Assembly (NCBI RefSeq): GCF_004339665.1
Contig: NZ_SMMU01000034.1
Span: 1 to 33,329, forward strand
Source: Azotobacter chroococcum
Lineage (GTDB): Bacteria; Pseudomonadota; Gammaproteobacteria; Pseudomonadales; Pseudomonadaceae
Direction: 5' to 3'
DNA: 33,329 bases
The stretch's first letter is position 1. Each line of letters opens with the position of its first letter. The notes below the pieces were generated by a model that saw nothing but the letters and a program-made list of their open reading frames with translations, made no database searches and had not been told where the DNA came from. The translations under genes and the position numbers were made by a program. Shown piece by piece: positions 16,824 through 27,869 of this stretch.

Positions 16824-17121
16824 TATGTTGATCCGAATTATTCCGGGGCAGTGACATACGCAACAACAGCCCCTTGAAAAAGCCCCAACTTCCCCTCATG
16901 GGACCAAATACCTGGCGGCAATCAACAAGAACAACAAGAGGGCGGCAGGCATCGTCTGCTTTGCGGGGGACATCCCTGCAAATAAGGTGCTGTCTACCGG
17001 CCAAACTTTTTCATGGACGGCTCCACTTACTGACAAACAAGTAATCGCCGGCGATGCCTCCTTGCTTATCAACAAGCCAAACAATAGAGAAGCTATATGT
17101 ATTCGCGTCGTAACTTTTTGA
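16824..17121 (+). pseudogene. unidentified frameshifted coding relic
   Basis: Two overlapping frames read as one protein-like sequence if a single frameshift is allowed between 16855 and 16877. The first, ending at 16877, gives YVDPNYSGAVTYATTAP. The second, from 16855 to the stop at 17119-17121, gives GTKYLAAINKNNKRAAGIVC, later GQTFSWTAPLTDKQVIAGD and ASLLINKPNN. Alternating hydrophobic residues suggest beta structure. I cannot name a family. It is AT-richer than nearby genes. Its end overlaps the start of the GH13 relic by about 25 bases, in another frame. Confidence 0.4.
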
Positions 17122-17444
17122 AAACCACTGCCCTCCCTACTGCAGGTCTGCTCTGGCTGTCGCTGCAGGGCGGCATATATGCCACCAGCGCCCAGACGGG
17201 ACAGGATCGGTGGTGCAATGCGGTGATCCATCAGGTTTACCCACGCTCTTTCGCCGACGCCAATGGCGACGCCATCGGCGACTTCGCAGGCATCAACAAC
17301 TTTTCCGGGCAGCCGGTCGAGCTCGAGCCGTCGGTCGGTCTGCGCGATATCGCGGGCGAAGCCGTGGTGAGCAACTACGCGCCCCGCAACGCACTCGGGC
17401 GTCACCTGGCGCTGCAGCCCTCGCTGGGCACACCGACGGCCTGA
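17097..17444 (+). pseudogene. internally deleted, Tat-exported GH13 glucosidase relic
   Basis: The 115-codon open frame has three parts. Residues 1-32 form a Tat-type signal with a perfect SRRNFLK box and a hydrophobic core. Residues 33-66 are the GH13 barrel start (NAVIHQVYPRSFADANGD, then FAGI), close to the intact enzyme at 14212. The rest jumps straight to a GH13 C-terminal beta-sandwich (NFSGQPVELEPSVGL, then NYAPRNALGRHLALQP). All catalytic regions (DLVPNH, GFRVD, E, NHD) are missing, so roughly 400 or more codons have been lost in frame. It cannot be an active glycosidase, though a small exported fragment could still be made. Confidence 0.8.
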
Positions 17445-19382
<1,938 letters not shown>

Positions 19383-19470
19383 GGGCCGTCGGTCGCTCCC
19401 GGTGGCTGTGGATAAGCACTGAAGCAGGGAGAGCACCAGCCGCTAACGCTACGGCTCGCCTCAATCGGGA

Positions 19471-19494
19471 GGCCGGTACGGTACCGTACCGGCC
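19471..19494 (+). terminator. 24-bp perfect palindrome after porin
   Basis: The arm GGCCGGTACGGT is followed directly by its exact complement ACCGTACCGGCC, with ATCCTTTC after it. A 10-bp stem with a GTAC loop is possible. It lies 88 bases after the porin stop and just before regulatory element copy D, so it may insulate the two units. Confidence 0.6.
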
Positions 19495-19524
19495 ATCCTT
19501 TCATCGATCGCCAGCGTCTTCACG

Positions 19525-19592
19525 ACAGAGCACAAAATTACCTGTTGCAGCACAAGCCTCTTCTATCCGTGTGATGCACCGCTTTCTATGCT
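19525..19592 (+). promoter_or_regulatory. regulatory element copy D, promoter of aldo/keto reductase gene
   Basis: The GCA half-sites are at 19530 and 19550, both GCACAA-type. TATCCG lies at the -35 position (19564-19569) and TATGCT at -10 (19587-19592). Spacing is identical to copies B and C. The predicted transcript starts near 19599, about 80 bases before the ATG at 19680. Confidence 0.7.
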
Positions 19593-19679
19593 GGGGTTCG
19601 ATCGGTCTCATCGAGTCCCTGCACTGGATTGACGCCGTAGCTGATTTCTCACTTGTGCCTCTGCGAAAAGGAATCCCCC

Positions 19680-20723
19680 ATGAGCTATAGCGCCGCGCCG
19701 AACCGCTACGAGCGCATCCCCTACCGCCGCGTCGGCCGCAGCGGCCTGGTGCTGCCGGCCCTGTCCCTGGGCCTGTGGCACAACTTCGGCGACAGCACCC
19801 CGCTCGACACCCAGCGCGCCCTGCTGCGCACCGCCTTCGACCTCGGCATCAACCACTTCGACCTGGCCAACAACTACGGGCCGCCCTACGGCAGCGCCGA
19901 GATCAACTTCGGCCGCCTGCTGCGCGAGGATTTTCGCCCCTACCGCGACGAGCTGATCCTCTCCACCAAGGCCGGCTGGGACATGTGGCCCGGCCCCTAC
20001 GGCCAGGGCGGCGGTTCGCGCAAGTACGTGCTCGCCAGCCTCGACCAGAGCCTCAGGCGCCTGGGCGTCGACTATGTGGACATCTTCTATTCGCACCGCT
20101 TCGATCCGCACACGCCGCTGGAGGAGACCGCCGGCGCCCTGGCCGACGCCGTCCGCCAGGGCAAGGCGCTGTATGTGGGCATCTCCGCCTACTCGGAAGG
20201 CAAGACCCGGGAGATCGCCGCCCTGCTGCGCGAGCACAAGGTGCCGCTGCTGATCCACCAGCCGGCCTACAACCTATTCAACCGCTGGCTGGAAAAGGAT
20301 CTGCTGGCCACCACCGAGGAACTCGGCGCCGGGGTGATCGCCTTCACCCCGCTGGCCCAAGGCCTGCTCACCGACAAGTACCTGCACGGCGTGCCCGCCG
20401 ATGCGCGGGTCAACCGCCCCGGCGGCGCCTCGCTGCGTCCCGAGTACCTGTCCGAGGCGAATCTCCGGCGGGCCCGGGCGCTCAATGAAATCGCCCGCCG
20501 ACGCGGCCAGAGCCTGGCCCAACTGGCCCTGGCCTGGCTGCTGCGCGATGCGCGGGTGACCTCGGCGCTGATCGGCGCCAGTCGCCCGGAGCAGCTCGTC
20601 GAGAACGTCGCCGCCCTGGACAACCTGGCGTTCGACGCCGAGGAACTGGCGGAGATCGACCAGCATGCCGCCGCAAGCGGGGTCAACCTCTGGGACAGGC
20701 CCTACACCGACTGGAAGGACTGA
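19680..20723 (+). CDS. aldo/keto reductase (YghZ/KCNAB-like)
   Basis: 347 aa, the typical length for the AKR14-type (YghZ, glyceraldehyde-3-phosphate reductase-like) NADPH-dependent TIM-barrel reductases. The tetrad can be read: D61 and Y66 (HFDLANNYGP), K97 (LSTKAGWDMWPGPYG) and H139 (FYSHRFDP). AAGGAA precedes the ATG at 19680. It is preceded by element copy D, so it is tied to the galactoside regulon even though it has no standard place in galactose catabolism. It could reduce a sugar aldehyde or detoxify reactive aldehydes. Third positions are very GC-rich, like those of the GH4 gene. Confidence 0.87.
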   Translation: MSYSAAPNRYERIPYRRVGRSGLVLPALSLGLWHNFGDSTPLDTQRALLRTAFDLGINHFDLANNYGPPYGSAEINFGRLLREDFRPYRDELILSTKAGWDMWPGPYGQGGGSRKYVLASLDQSLRRLGVDYVDIFYSHRFDPHTPLEETAGALADAVRQGKALYVGISAYSEGKTREIAALLREHKVPLLIHQPAYNLFNRWLEKDLLATTEELGAGVIAFTPLAQGLLTDKYLHGVPADARVNRPGGASLRPEYLSEANLRRARALNEIARRRGQSLAQLALAWLLRDARVTSALIGASRPEQLVENVAALDNLAFDAEELAEIDQHAAASGVNLWDRPYTDWKD

Positions 20724-20820
20724 AAAAGCCTTGCGCATCGGCTACCAGACCTGATGCCAAGCCCATCCGCTGCAGCCCCGACGTAGTTTCTGCGCTCCTC
20801 GGGGCTTGCAGCCTCTTGCT

Positions 20821-21609
20821 TCAGCGCTGGCAGGCGGTGCGGCCGATCGCCCGTTCAATATCGCGCTTGCAGGCCAGCAGGGCCTCCTGGATCGCCTCGA
20901 CGTGCCGCGCCGCGCGCGCGGAGGGCAGCACCACGGAGATGGCGTAGCGGCCCAGGTAGGTGTCCAGGGCCACCGAGCCGCCGCTGATGCCCTCGCTGCA
21001 CTCCTCATGGTCGAAGGTGAAGCCGGTCTTGCGGATCTCCGCCAGCTCGGCCAACAGGGCCGGCAGGTCGCGGGTGTGGCGGGTCATCTGCGGCAGCGGA
21101 TCGGGCAACAGCGCACGCACCTCGTCGTCGCCGAGGCCGGCCAGCAGCACCTTGCCGGCCGAGGTCGAATGCATGGGCGCGAAGGCGCCGATGGGAAACA
21201 CCACGCGCAGGTCGCGCTCGGCGACGATGCGGTCGATCACGTGGATCTTCTCGCCGGCCGGCTTGGACAGGGCCACCGACTCCTGTAGCCGGTTGGACAG
21301 GCACTCCAGATAGGGCCGCACCAGGGAAATGATGTCGGTCTGGGTCTGGTAGACCAACTGGCCCACCGCCGCGCCCAGGCGGAAGCCGCCGCTGGGGCCC
21401 ATGGCCTCGACCAGGTACTCGGTCTCCAGCGCGCAGACGATGCGCTGCACGGTGGAGCGTGGCAGCTTAACCGCCTGGGCGATCGCCGCCAGGCTGAGTC
21501 CCTGGGGATGCTCGCTCAGGGTACGCATGATCGCCGCGGCGCGGGCGATCACCTGGATGCCGCCCGCCTTGCTCTCTTCGCCGGTTTCCGGCGCTTCTCT
21601 GCTCATCAC
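20821..21609 (-). CDS. ttgV: IclR-family repressor, TtgV-like
   Basis: 262 aa. An N-terminal winged HTH occupies about residues 18-80 (LSLAAIAQAVKLPRSTVQRI), and the IclR effector domain follows. It resembles Pseudomonas putida TtgV as I recall it: GGIQVIARAA near the start, the PRSTVQRI recognition helix, GPSGGFRLG, DRIVAERDLRVVFPIG, and the LDTYLGRY and ERAIGR ends. TtgV represses its own gene and the divergent ttgGHI efflux operon and is released by aromatic compounds. The same divergent arrangement occurs here, which supports the assignment. The start is at 21609; MSRE at 21606 is an alternative. Confidence 0.82.
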   Translation of the reverse strand: MMSREAPETGEESKAGGIQVIARAAAIMRTLSEHPQGLSLAAIAQAVKLPRSTVQRIVCALETEYLVEAMGPSGGFRLGAAVGQLVYQTQTDIISLVRPYLECLSNRLQESVALSKPAGEKIHVIDRIVAERDLRVVFPIGAFAPMHSTSAGKVLLAGLGDDEVRALLPDPLPQMTRHTRDLPALLAELAEIRKTGFTFDHEECSEGISGGSVALDTYLGRYAISVVLPSARAARHVEAIQEALLACKRDIERAIGRTACQR

Positions 21610-21727
21610 TGGCTACTCGTCAAAATCATCGCGGCCCCTCCGCCCGCACATCCCCGGCGCGGAACGGTCGAATCGACCGCCCCTGCCACTCCTCCCTGAA
21701 CCGGCCGGCATTTTCTCTCCTGTCACA

Positions 21728-21762
21728 GGTTTTTACGAATCTGCTATTACCCAGTAAAAACC
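21728..21762. promoter_or_regulatory. 9-bp inverted repeat in ttgV/efflux intergenic region (operator candidate)
   Basis: Perfect arms GGTTTTTAC (21728-21736) and GTAAAAACC (21754-21762) with a 17-base spacer lie in the 225-base gap between the repressor and the efflux operon. The spacer contains TGCTATTAC, an extended -10-like sequence (TATTAC at 21745-21750). Placement over a promoter is what a TtgV-type operator would need. I cannot confirm which start it controls. Confidence 0.55.
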
Positions 21763-21834
21763 ACCTAATGATACACTGCACCGCAATACGGTACAAAAAT
21801 CCCTCTTTCCCCCTTTCACCAGGAGAGCCGCCCC

Positions 21835-22983
21835 GTGAAACGCAGAGCTCCATTCCCCTTCATCCAAAGCCTGCCGCTGGCCCTAATCCTGCTGCTGGCG
21901 GCGTGCAAGGAGGCCGAGCAGGCGGCCGCCCCCGCGCCGCCTGCGGAAGTCGGCGTCTATACCGTGCGGGCGCAGCCGCTGACCCTGACCACCGACCTGC
22001 CGGGCCGCACCTCGGCCTTCCGGGTCGCCGAGGTGCGCCCGCAGGTCGGCGGCATCCTCCAGGAGCGCCTGTTCACCGAAGGCAGCGAGGTGAAGAAGGG
22101 CCAGCCGCTCTACCAGATCGACCCGCGCACCTACGAGGCGGAACTGGCCCGCAGCGAGGCCAACCTGAGCACCGCCGAGAACCTCGCCAAGCGCTACGAG
22201 CGGCTGCTGCAGACCAGCGCGGTCAGCCGCCAGCAGTACGACGACGCGATCTCCGCCTGGAAGCAGGCCCAGGCCGAGGTGCGGGTCCGGCGCATCGACG
22301 TGCAGTACACCAAGGTGCTGGCGCCGATCAGCGGGCGCATCGGCCGCTCCACCATCACCGAGGGCGCGCTGGTCACCACCGGCCAGACCCAGGCGCTGGC
22401 CACCGTGCACCAGCTCGATCCGATCTACGTCGACGTCACCCAGCCGATCGTCCGCCTCCTCGAACTGCGCAGCGCGCTGGAGTCCGGCCGCCTGCAGAGC
22501 AGCGGCAAGGACCAGGCCGAGGTCAGCCTGACCCTGGAGGACGGCAGCGTCTATCCGCTGACCGGCACCCTGAAGTTCTCCGAGGTCAACGTCGACCAGG
22601 GCACCGGCTCGGTGACCCTGCGCGCGGTCTTCCCCAACCCCGAGCGCAAGCTGCTGCCCGGCATGTTCGTCCACGCCCAGCTCAAGGAAGGCGTGCAGCA
22701 GAACGCCATCCTGGTCCCGCAGCAGGCGGTCATTCGCGATGTCCGCGGCGTCGCCACCGCCTGGGTGGTCAAGCCGGACAACCGCGTCGAGCTGCGCGAG
22801 CTGGAAACCCTGCGCACCGTGGGCAACGCCTGGCTGATCGGCGAGGGCCTGGCCAGCGGCGAGCGGATCGTCGTCGAGGGCACCCAGCGGGTGCGCGGCG
22901 GCGCCACGGTCAAACCGGTCGAGGCCGGCAACATCGACCTGGTGGCCGACTTCGCGCCCACCACCGGCCAGGGGGGACGCTGA
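21835..22983 (+). CDS. ttgG: RND efflux periplasmic adaptor (membrane fusion) lipoprotein
   Basis: 382 aa, starting with GTG at 21835 after AGGAGAG. The lipoprotein signal has a lipobox ending at C24 (LLLLAAC). An adaptor of the AcrA/MexA/TtgG type: barrel-sandwich RTSAFRVAEVRPQVGGILQE, an alpha-hairpin around 90-150, then beta-barrel and membrane-proximal domains (LPGMFVHAQL, ILVPQQAV). It is anchored in the inner membrane and links the pump to the outer-membrane channel. It stops 3 bases before the pump gene. The symbol is given by analogy with TtgGHI because of the TtgV-like regulator; MexAB/TtgABC-type is an alternative reading. Confidence 0.88.
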   Translation: MKRRAPFPFIQSLPLALILLLAACKEAEQAAAPAPPAEVGVYTVRAQPLTLTTDLPGRTSAFRVAEVRPQVGGILQERLFTEGSEVKKGQPLYQIDPRTYEAELARSEANLSTAENLAKRYERLLQTSAVSRQQYDDAISAWKQAQAEVRVRRIDVQYTKVLAPISGRIGRSTITEGALVTTGQTQALATVHQLDPIYVDVTQPIVRLLELRSALESGRLQSSGKDQAEVSLTLEDGSVYPLTGTLKFSEVNVDQGTGSVTLRAVFPNPERKLLPGMFVHAQLKEGVQQNAILVPQQAVIRDVRGVATAWVVKPDNRVELRELETLRTVGNAWLIGEGLASGERIVVEGTQRVRGGATVKPVEAGNIDLVADFAPTTGQGGR

Positions 22984-22986
22984 ATC

Positions 22987-25900
22987 ATGTCGCGCTTCTT
23001 CATCGACCGGCCGATCTTCGCCTGGGTGATCGCCCTGGTGATCATGCTCGGCGGCGCCCTGGCCATCCTCAAGCTGCCGATCACCCAGTACCCGAACATC
23101 GCCCCGCCGGCGATCCAGATCAGCGTCACCTACCCCGGCGCCTCGGCGCAGACGGTGCAGGACACCGTGGTGCAGGTGATCGAGCAGCAGCTCAACGGCC
23201 TCGACGGCCTGCGCTACATTTCCTCGGTCAGCAACGCCGACGGCAGCCTGCAGATCACCGTGACCTTCGAGCAGGGCATCGACCCCGACATCGCCCAGGT
23301 CCAGGTGCAGAACAAGCTGCAGCTGGCCACCCCGATGCTGCCCGAGGAAGTGCAGCGCCAGGGCATCCGGGTGGTGAAGTACCAGGTCAACTTCATGCTG
23401 ATCATCGGCCTGGTGTCCACCGACGGTCGGATGACCGGCTTCGACATGGGCAACTACATCATCTCCAACCTGCAGGACCCGATCTCGCGGACCAAGGGGG
23501 TCGGCGACTTCCAGGTGTTCGGCTCGCAGTACGCGATGCGCATCTGGCTCGACCCGGAGAAGCTCAACAGCTACCAGCTCACCCCGCAGGACGTGGTCGA
23601 CGCGGTCAGCGCGCAGAACGTGCAGATCTCCTCCGGCCAGCTCGGCGGCCTGCCGGCCAGCAGGGGCGTGCAGCTCAACGCCACGGTGATCGGCAAGACC
23701 CGGATGCGCAGCGCCGACGAGTTCAGGGAGATCCTCCTCAAGGTCAACCGCGACGGCTCGCAGATCCGCCTCAAGCACGTCGCCGAGGTCGGCCTGAGCG
23801 CCGAGAACTTCTCGATCGCCTCCCGGTTCAACGGCATGCCGGCGGCCGGCATGGCCCTGCGCCTGGCGCCCGGCGCCAACCTGCTGGAGAGCGTGGCGGC
23901 GGTGCGCGAGACGGTGGACAACCTCAAGCCCTACCTGCCCGAAGGCGTCGAGGTGGTCTATCCCTACGAGACCGCGCCGATGGTCTCCGCCTCCATCGAG
24001 GCGGTGGTGCACACCCTGTTCGAGGCCATCGTGCTGGTCTTTCTGGTGATGTACCTGTTCCTGCAGAACTTCCGCGCCACCCTGATCCCCACCCTGGCGG
24101 TGCCGGTGGTGCTGCTGGCTACCTTCGGCGTGCTGTTCGCCTGCGGCTTCACCATCAACGTGATGACCATGTTCGCCATGGTGCTGGCCATCGGCCTGCT
24201 GGTCGACGACGCCATCGTGGTGGTGGAGAACGTCGAGCGGATCATGGTCGAGGAAGGCCTGTCGCCGAAGGAGGCGACCCGCAAGTCGATGGGGCAGATC
24301 TCCGGCGCGCTGGTCGGCATCGCCCTGGTGATCTCCGCGGTGTTCCTGCCGATGGCCTTCTTCGGCGGCTCCGCCGGGGTCATCTACCGGCAGTTCGCCA
24401 TTACCATCATCTCGGCGATGTCCTTCTCGGTGCTGATCGCGCTGGTCTTCACCCCGGCGCTCTGCGCCACCCTGCTCAAGCCGGTGCCCCAGGGCGAGCA
24501 TCACGAGAAGCGCGGCTTCTTCGGCTGGTTCAACCGCACCTTCGAGCGCAGCGCCGACGGCTACCAGCGCGGCGTGGGCGGCATCCTCAAGCGGCGCTGG
24601 CGCTTCATGCTGATCTACCTGCTGCTGATCGGCGGCGTCGCCTTCCTGTTCGAGCGGCTGCCCGGCTCCTTCCTGCCCAACGAGGACCAGGGCACGCTGT
24701 TCGTGCAGGTGCAGCTGCCGCCGAACTCCAGCGCCGAGCGCACCGAGGCGGTGCTGGCCGAGGCCCGCGACTGGCTGCTCAACGAGGAAGGCGCCACCGT
24801 CGCCTCGGCGTTCACCGTCAACGGCTTCAACTTCGCCGGCCGTGGGCAGAGCTCGGGCCTCTTGTTCGTCAGCCTGAAGCCCTTCAGCGAGCGCACCACG
24901 CCCGCGCAGGACATCTTCGCCCTGGCCGGGCGGGCGGCCGTGCGCTTTGCGCAGATCAAGGACGCCATGGTGATCCCGGTGGTGCCGCCGGCGGTGCGCG
25001 AGATGGGCAACGCCAGCGGCTTCGACATCTTCCTGCAGGACTACGCCGGCCTCGGCCACGAGGCGCTGATGGCGGCGCGCAACCAGTTCCTCGGGCTGGC
25101 CGCGCAGGAGCCGGTGCTGACCATGGTGCGTCCGAACGGCAAGGACGACGAGGCGCAGTACCAGGTGACCATCGACGACGAGAAGGCCCGCGCGCTGCAG
25201 GTGTCCATCGCGGAGATCAACAACACCATGTCGGTGGCCTGGGGCTCGGCCTACGTCAACGACTTCATCGACCGCGGCCGGGTGAAGCGGGTCTACGTCC
25301 AGGGCAAGCAGGACGCGCGCCTGGCCCCCGAGGACTTCGACAAGTGGTACGTGCGCAACGCCGAAGACCAGATGGTGCCCTTCTCCGCCTTCGCCAGCGG
25401 CCAGTGGGTCTATGGCTCGCCCAAGCTGGAGCGCTACAACGGCATCTCCTCGGTGGAGATCCTCGGCCAGCCGGCCGCGGGCTACAGCACCGGCGACGCC
25501 ATGGCGGCGGTGAACCGCATCGCCGCCCAGCTGCCGCCGGGCATTGGCATCGCCTATACCGGGCTATCCTACGAGGAACGCGCCGCCGGCTCGCAGGCGC
25601 CGGCGCTCTACGCGCTGTCGCTGCTGATCGTGTTCCTCTGCCTGGCGGCGCTGTACGAAAGCTGGTCGGTGCCCTTCTCGGTGATGCTGGTGGTGCCGCT
25701 CGGGGTGCTCGGCGCGGTGGCCGCCACGCTCTTGCGCGGGCTGTCCAACGACGTGTTCTTCCAGGTCGGCATGCTCACCACCATGGGTCTCGCGGCGAAG
25801 AACGCGATCCTCATCGTCGAGTTCGCCAAGGACCTCCACGAGCACCAGGGCCGCACCCTGCTGCAGGCCGCCAGCGAGGCCGCGCGCCTGCGTCTGCGAC

Positions 25901-26124
25901 CGATCATCATGACCTCGATCGCCTTCGCCCTCGGCGTGCTGCCGCTGGCCATCGCCACCGGCCCCGGCAGCGGCAGCCAGCACTCGATCGGCACCGGCGT
26001 GCTCGGCGGGACCCTGGCGGCGACCTTCCTGGCCATATTCTTCGTGCCGCTGTTCTACGTCATGGTGGTCAGGGTGTTTGAAAGAAAAGAAAGGACGGCC
26101 GAAACCGAAGGAGTGACTGCATGA
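22987..26124 (+). CDS. ttgH: RND multidrug efflux transporter (HAE1 family)
   Basis: 1045 aa, the full length of the AcrB/MexB/TtgH family. An N-terminal TM helix ([20 protein letters not shown]) is followed by the porter domain. Proton-relay residues D407 and D408 lie in [14 protein letters not shown], and the TM10 lysine is in [13 protein letters not shown]. It expels hydrophobic drugs and solvents from the periplasm and inner membrane using the proton gradient. The stop overlaps the start of the next gene (ATGA), so the three genes form one translational unit. Nothing in the sequence suggests loss of function. Confidence 0.93.
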   Translation: MSRFFIDRPIFAWVIALVIMLGGALAILKLPITQYPNIAPPAIQISVTYPGASAQTVQDTVVQVIEQQLNGLDGLRYISSVSNADGSLQITVTFEQGIDPDIAQVQVQNKLQLATPMLPEEVQRQGIRVVKYQVNFMLIIGLVSTDGRMTGFDMGNYIISNLQDPISRTKGVGDFQVFGSQYAMRIWLDPEKLNSYQLTPQDVVDAVSAQNVQISSGQLGGLPASRGVQLNATVIGKTRMRSADEFREILLKVNRDGSQIRLKHVAEVGLSAENFSIASRFNGMPAAGMALRLAPGANLLESVAAVRETVDNLKPYLPEGVEVVYPYETAPMVSASIEAVVHTLFEAIVLVFLVMYLFLQNFRATLIPTLAVPVVLLATFGVLFACGFTINVMTMFAMVLAIGLLVDDAIVVVENVERIMVEEGLSPKEATRKSMGQISGALVGIALVISAVFLPMAFFGGSAGVIYRQFAITIISAMSFSVLIALVFTPALCATLLKPVPQGEHHEKRGFFGWFNRTFERSADGYQRGVGGILKRRWRFMLIYLLLIGGVAFLFERLPGSFLPNEDQGTLFVQVQLPPNSSAERTEAVLAEARDWLLNEEGATVASAFTVNGFNFAGRGQSSGLLFVSLKPFSERTTPAQDIFALAGRAAVRFAQIKDAMVIPVVPPAVREMGNASGFDIFLQDYAGLGHEALMAARNQFLGLAAQEPVLTMVRPNGKDDEAQYQVTIDDEKARALQVSIAEINNTMSVAWGSAYVNDFIDRGRVKRVYVQGKQDARLAPEDFDKWYVRNAEDQMVPFSAFASGQWVYGSPKLERYNGISSVEILGQPAAGYSTGDAMAAVNRIAAQLPPGIGIAYTGLSYEERAAGSQAPALYALSLLIVFLCLAALYESWSVPFSVMLVVPLGVLGAVAATLLRGLSNDVFFQVGMLTTMGLAAKNAILIVEFAKDLHEHQGRTLLQAASEAARLRLRPIIMTSIAFALGVLPLAIATGPGSGSQHSIGTGVLGGTLAATFLAIFFVPLFYVMVVRVFERKERTAETEGVTA

Positions 26125-27632
26125 AGCGCAAATACCTGACCCTGGCGGTGGCCTGCGCCCTGGCACTGCCGGGCTGCACAATGATTCCCGACTACCTGCG
26201 CCCGGAAGCGCCGGTCGACGCCACCTGGCCGCAGGACGCCGCCTATGCGCCGGAGCAGCCGGCCACCCGGCCGGCCGCGGACTTCGGCTGGGAGGAGTTC
26301 TTCCGCGACCCGGCGCTCAGGCAGATGGTCGCGCTGGCCGTGGACAACAACCGCAACCTGCGCCAGGCGGTGCTCAACGTGGAAGCCTATCGCGCGCTGT
26401 ACCGCGTGCAGCGCTCCGAGCTGTTCCCGCAGATCGACGTGGAAGGCACCCAGAGCCGTCAGCGCTGGCCCGCCGACTACGGCAGCGGCGGCGGCGGCGG
26501 GGCCAGCGGCGGCAGCAGCGAGGGCGGCCAGACGAGCGCGGCCCCCAAGCCCGAGGCCTTCATCCAGACCCACCACTCCGTGACGCTGGGCACCAGCGCC
26601 TGGGAGGCGGACCTGTTCGGGCGCATCCGCAGCCTCACCCGCCAGACCAAGGAGGACTACCTGGCCACCGAGGAAGACCGGCGCAACGTGCACATCGCCC
26701 TGGTCGGCGACGTGGCCACCGCCTACTTCGCCTGGCGCACCGACCAGGCCCAGCTCAAGCTGACCGAGTCGACCCTGGCCAGCTACGAGGAGAGCCTGAA
26801 ACTGATCGAGGCCAGCGAGGAAGTGGGCGTCGCCTCGCAGCTCGACGTGCGCCAGGCGAAGACCCTGGTGGACCAGGCCCGCGCGCAGAAGGCCCTCTAC
26901 ACCCGGCAGATCGCCGAGGACGTCAACGCCCTGCGGCTGCTGATCGGCGGTCCCTTCCCGACCGACCTGCCGGCCGGCCTCGACATCAACGACGCCATGC
27001 TCGCCGGCTTCCCCGCCGGACTGCCCTCCGACCTGCTGCTGCGCCGGCCGGACATCCGCGCCGCCGAGCACCGCCTGCTGGCCGCCAACGCCAGCATCGG
27101 CGCGGCGCGCGCGGCGTTCTTCCCGAACATCAGCCTGACCGCCCGGGCGGGCACCGCCAGCCGCGATCTGTCCGGCTTGTTCGACTCCGGCTCGGGTACC
27201 TGGAACGCCGTGCCGACGATCAACATTCCGATCTTCACCTTCGGGCGGCTCAAGGGGAACCTGGAGTACACCAAGCTGCAGAAGGAAATCAACGTCGCCG
27301 CCTACGAGTACAGCATCCAGACCGCCTTCCGCGAAGTCGCCGACGGCCTGGCCGCGCGCGGCACCTACGACGACCAGCTCAAGGCCCAGGGCGACCTGGT
27401 CGACAACAACCAGGCCTACTACGAGCTGGCCCGCCAGCGCTACGACGAGGGCGTCGACAGCTACCTGACGGTGCTCGACGCCCAGCGCGAACTCTTCGCC
27501 GCCCAGCAGCAGCGGCTCAACGACCGTCTGCTGCAGCTGAACGGCGAAGTCGGCCTGTACAAGGCGCTCGGCGGCGGCTGGGAACGCGGCAGCATCGCCG
27601 ATGCGGCGACGACGGCCGCCGTCACACCCTGA
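26121..27632 (+). CDS. ttgI: RND efflux outer-membrane channel lipoprotein (OprM/TtgI type)
   Basis: 503 aa. The lipoprotein signal has its acylated cysteine at C19 (ALALPGC). It has two OEP repeats, as in OprM (first about 60-260, second about 270-480), and the family landmarks [16 protein letters not shown] and the C-terminal [17 protein letters not shown]. It forms the trimeric outer-membrane tunnel of the pump. A Gly/Ser-rich stretch at about residues 120-140 ([17 protein letters not shown]) lengthens the external or periplasmic loop compared with OprM. It overlaps the pump gene by 4 bases. Confidence 0.92.
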   Translation: MKRKYLTLAVACALALPGCTMIPDYLRPEAPVDATWPQDAAYAPEQPATRPAADFGWEEFFRDPALRQMVALAVDNNRNLRQAVLNVEAYRALYRVQRSELFPQIDVEGTQSRQRWPADYGSGGGGGASGGSSEGGQTSAAPKPEAFIQTHHSVTLGTSAWEADLFGRIRSLTRQTKEDYLATEEDRRNVHIALVGDVATAYFAWRTDQAQLKLTESTLASYEESLKLIEASEEVGVASQLDVRQAKTLVDQARAQKALYTRQIAEDVNALRLLIGGPFPTDLPAGLDINDAMLAGFPAGLPSDLLLRRPDIRAAEHRLLAANASIGAARAAFFPNISLTARAGTASRDLSGLFDSGSGTWNAVPTINIPIFTFGRLKGNLEYTKLQKEINVAAYEYSIQTAFREVADGLAARGTYDDQLKAQGDLVDNNQAYYELARQRYDEGVDSYLTVLDAQRELFAAQQQRLNDRLLQLNGEVGLYKALGGGWERGSIADAATTAAVTP

Positions 27633-27745
27633 ACTGGCAGCGCGACCGGGCCACGCAAGGCAGCCCGACCCTAGAGCAGTTTCACCCTATTCAGATTCGC
27701 CTTTGGGGGGCGATCAGGATAACGACATGCGTGGATGGCCGCTCC

Positions 27746-27833
27746 GTAGGTCGGGTTAGCGTAGCGTAACCCGACAGCCTGCCCGGCATTGCCTGTCGCG
27801 TCGGGTTACGCCCTACGGGCTAACCCGACCTAC
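27746..27833. repeat. REP/BIME-like nested inverted repeat
   Basis: Outer arms GTAGGTCGGGTTAGC (27746-27760) and GCTAACCCGACCTAC (27819-27833) are perfect 15-bp complements. Inner arms GCGTAACCCGAC (27764-27775) and GTCGGGTTACGC (27800-27811) are also perfect. GTCGGGTTA units therefore occur in alternating orientation, making two hairpins or one long cruciform. Such elements are scattered extragenic palindromes in gammaproteobacteria. It sits after the efflux operon and may help end its transcript. Confidence 0.8.
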
Positions 27834-27869
27834 AGTTGCAGCAGTGATCCGGTATTTCATGAAAATGCC

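Noticed and set aside
21768..26081. Very long open frames in other frames and on the minus strand (for example 1437 and 1058 codons) over the efflux operon
   Set aside because: They are shadows of the GC-rich adaptor and pump genes: Arg/Ala/Gly- or His/Gln/Val-rich, without family motifs, and fully overlapped by clear homologues.
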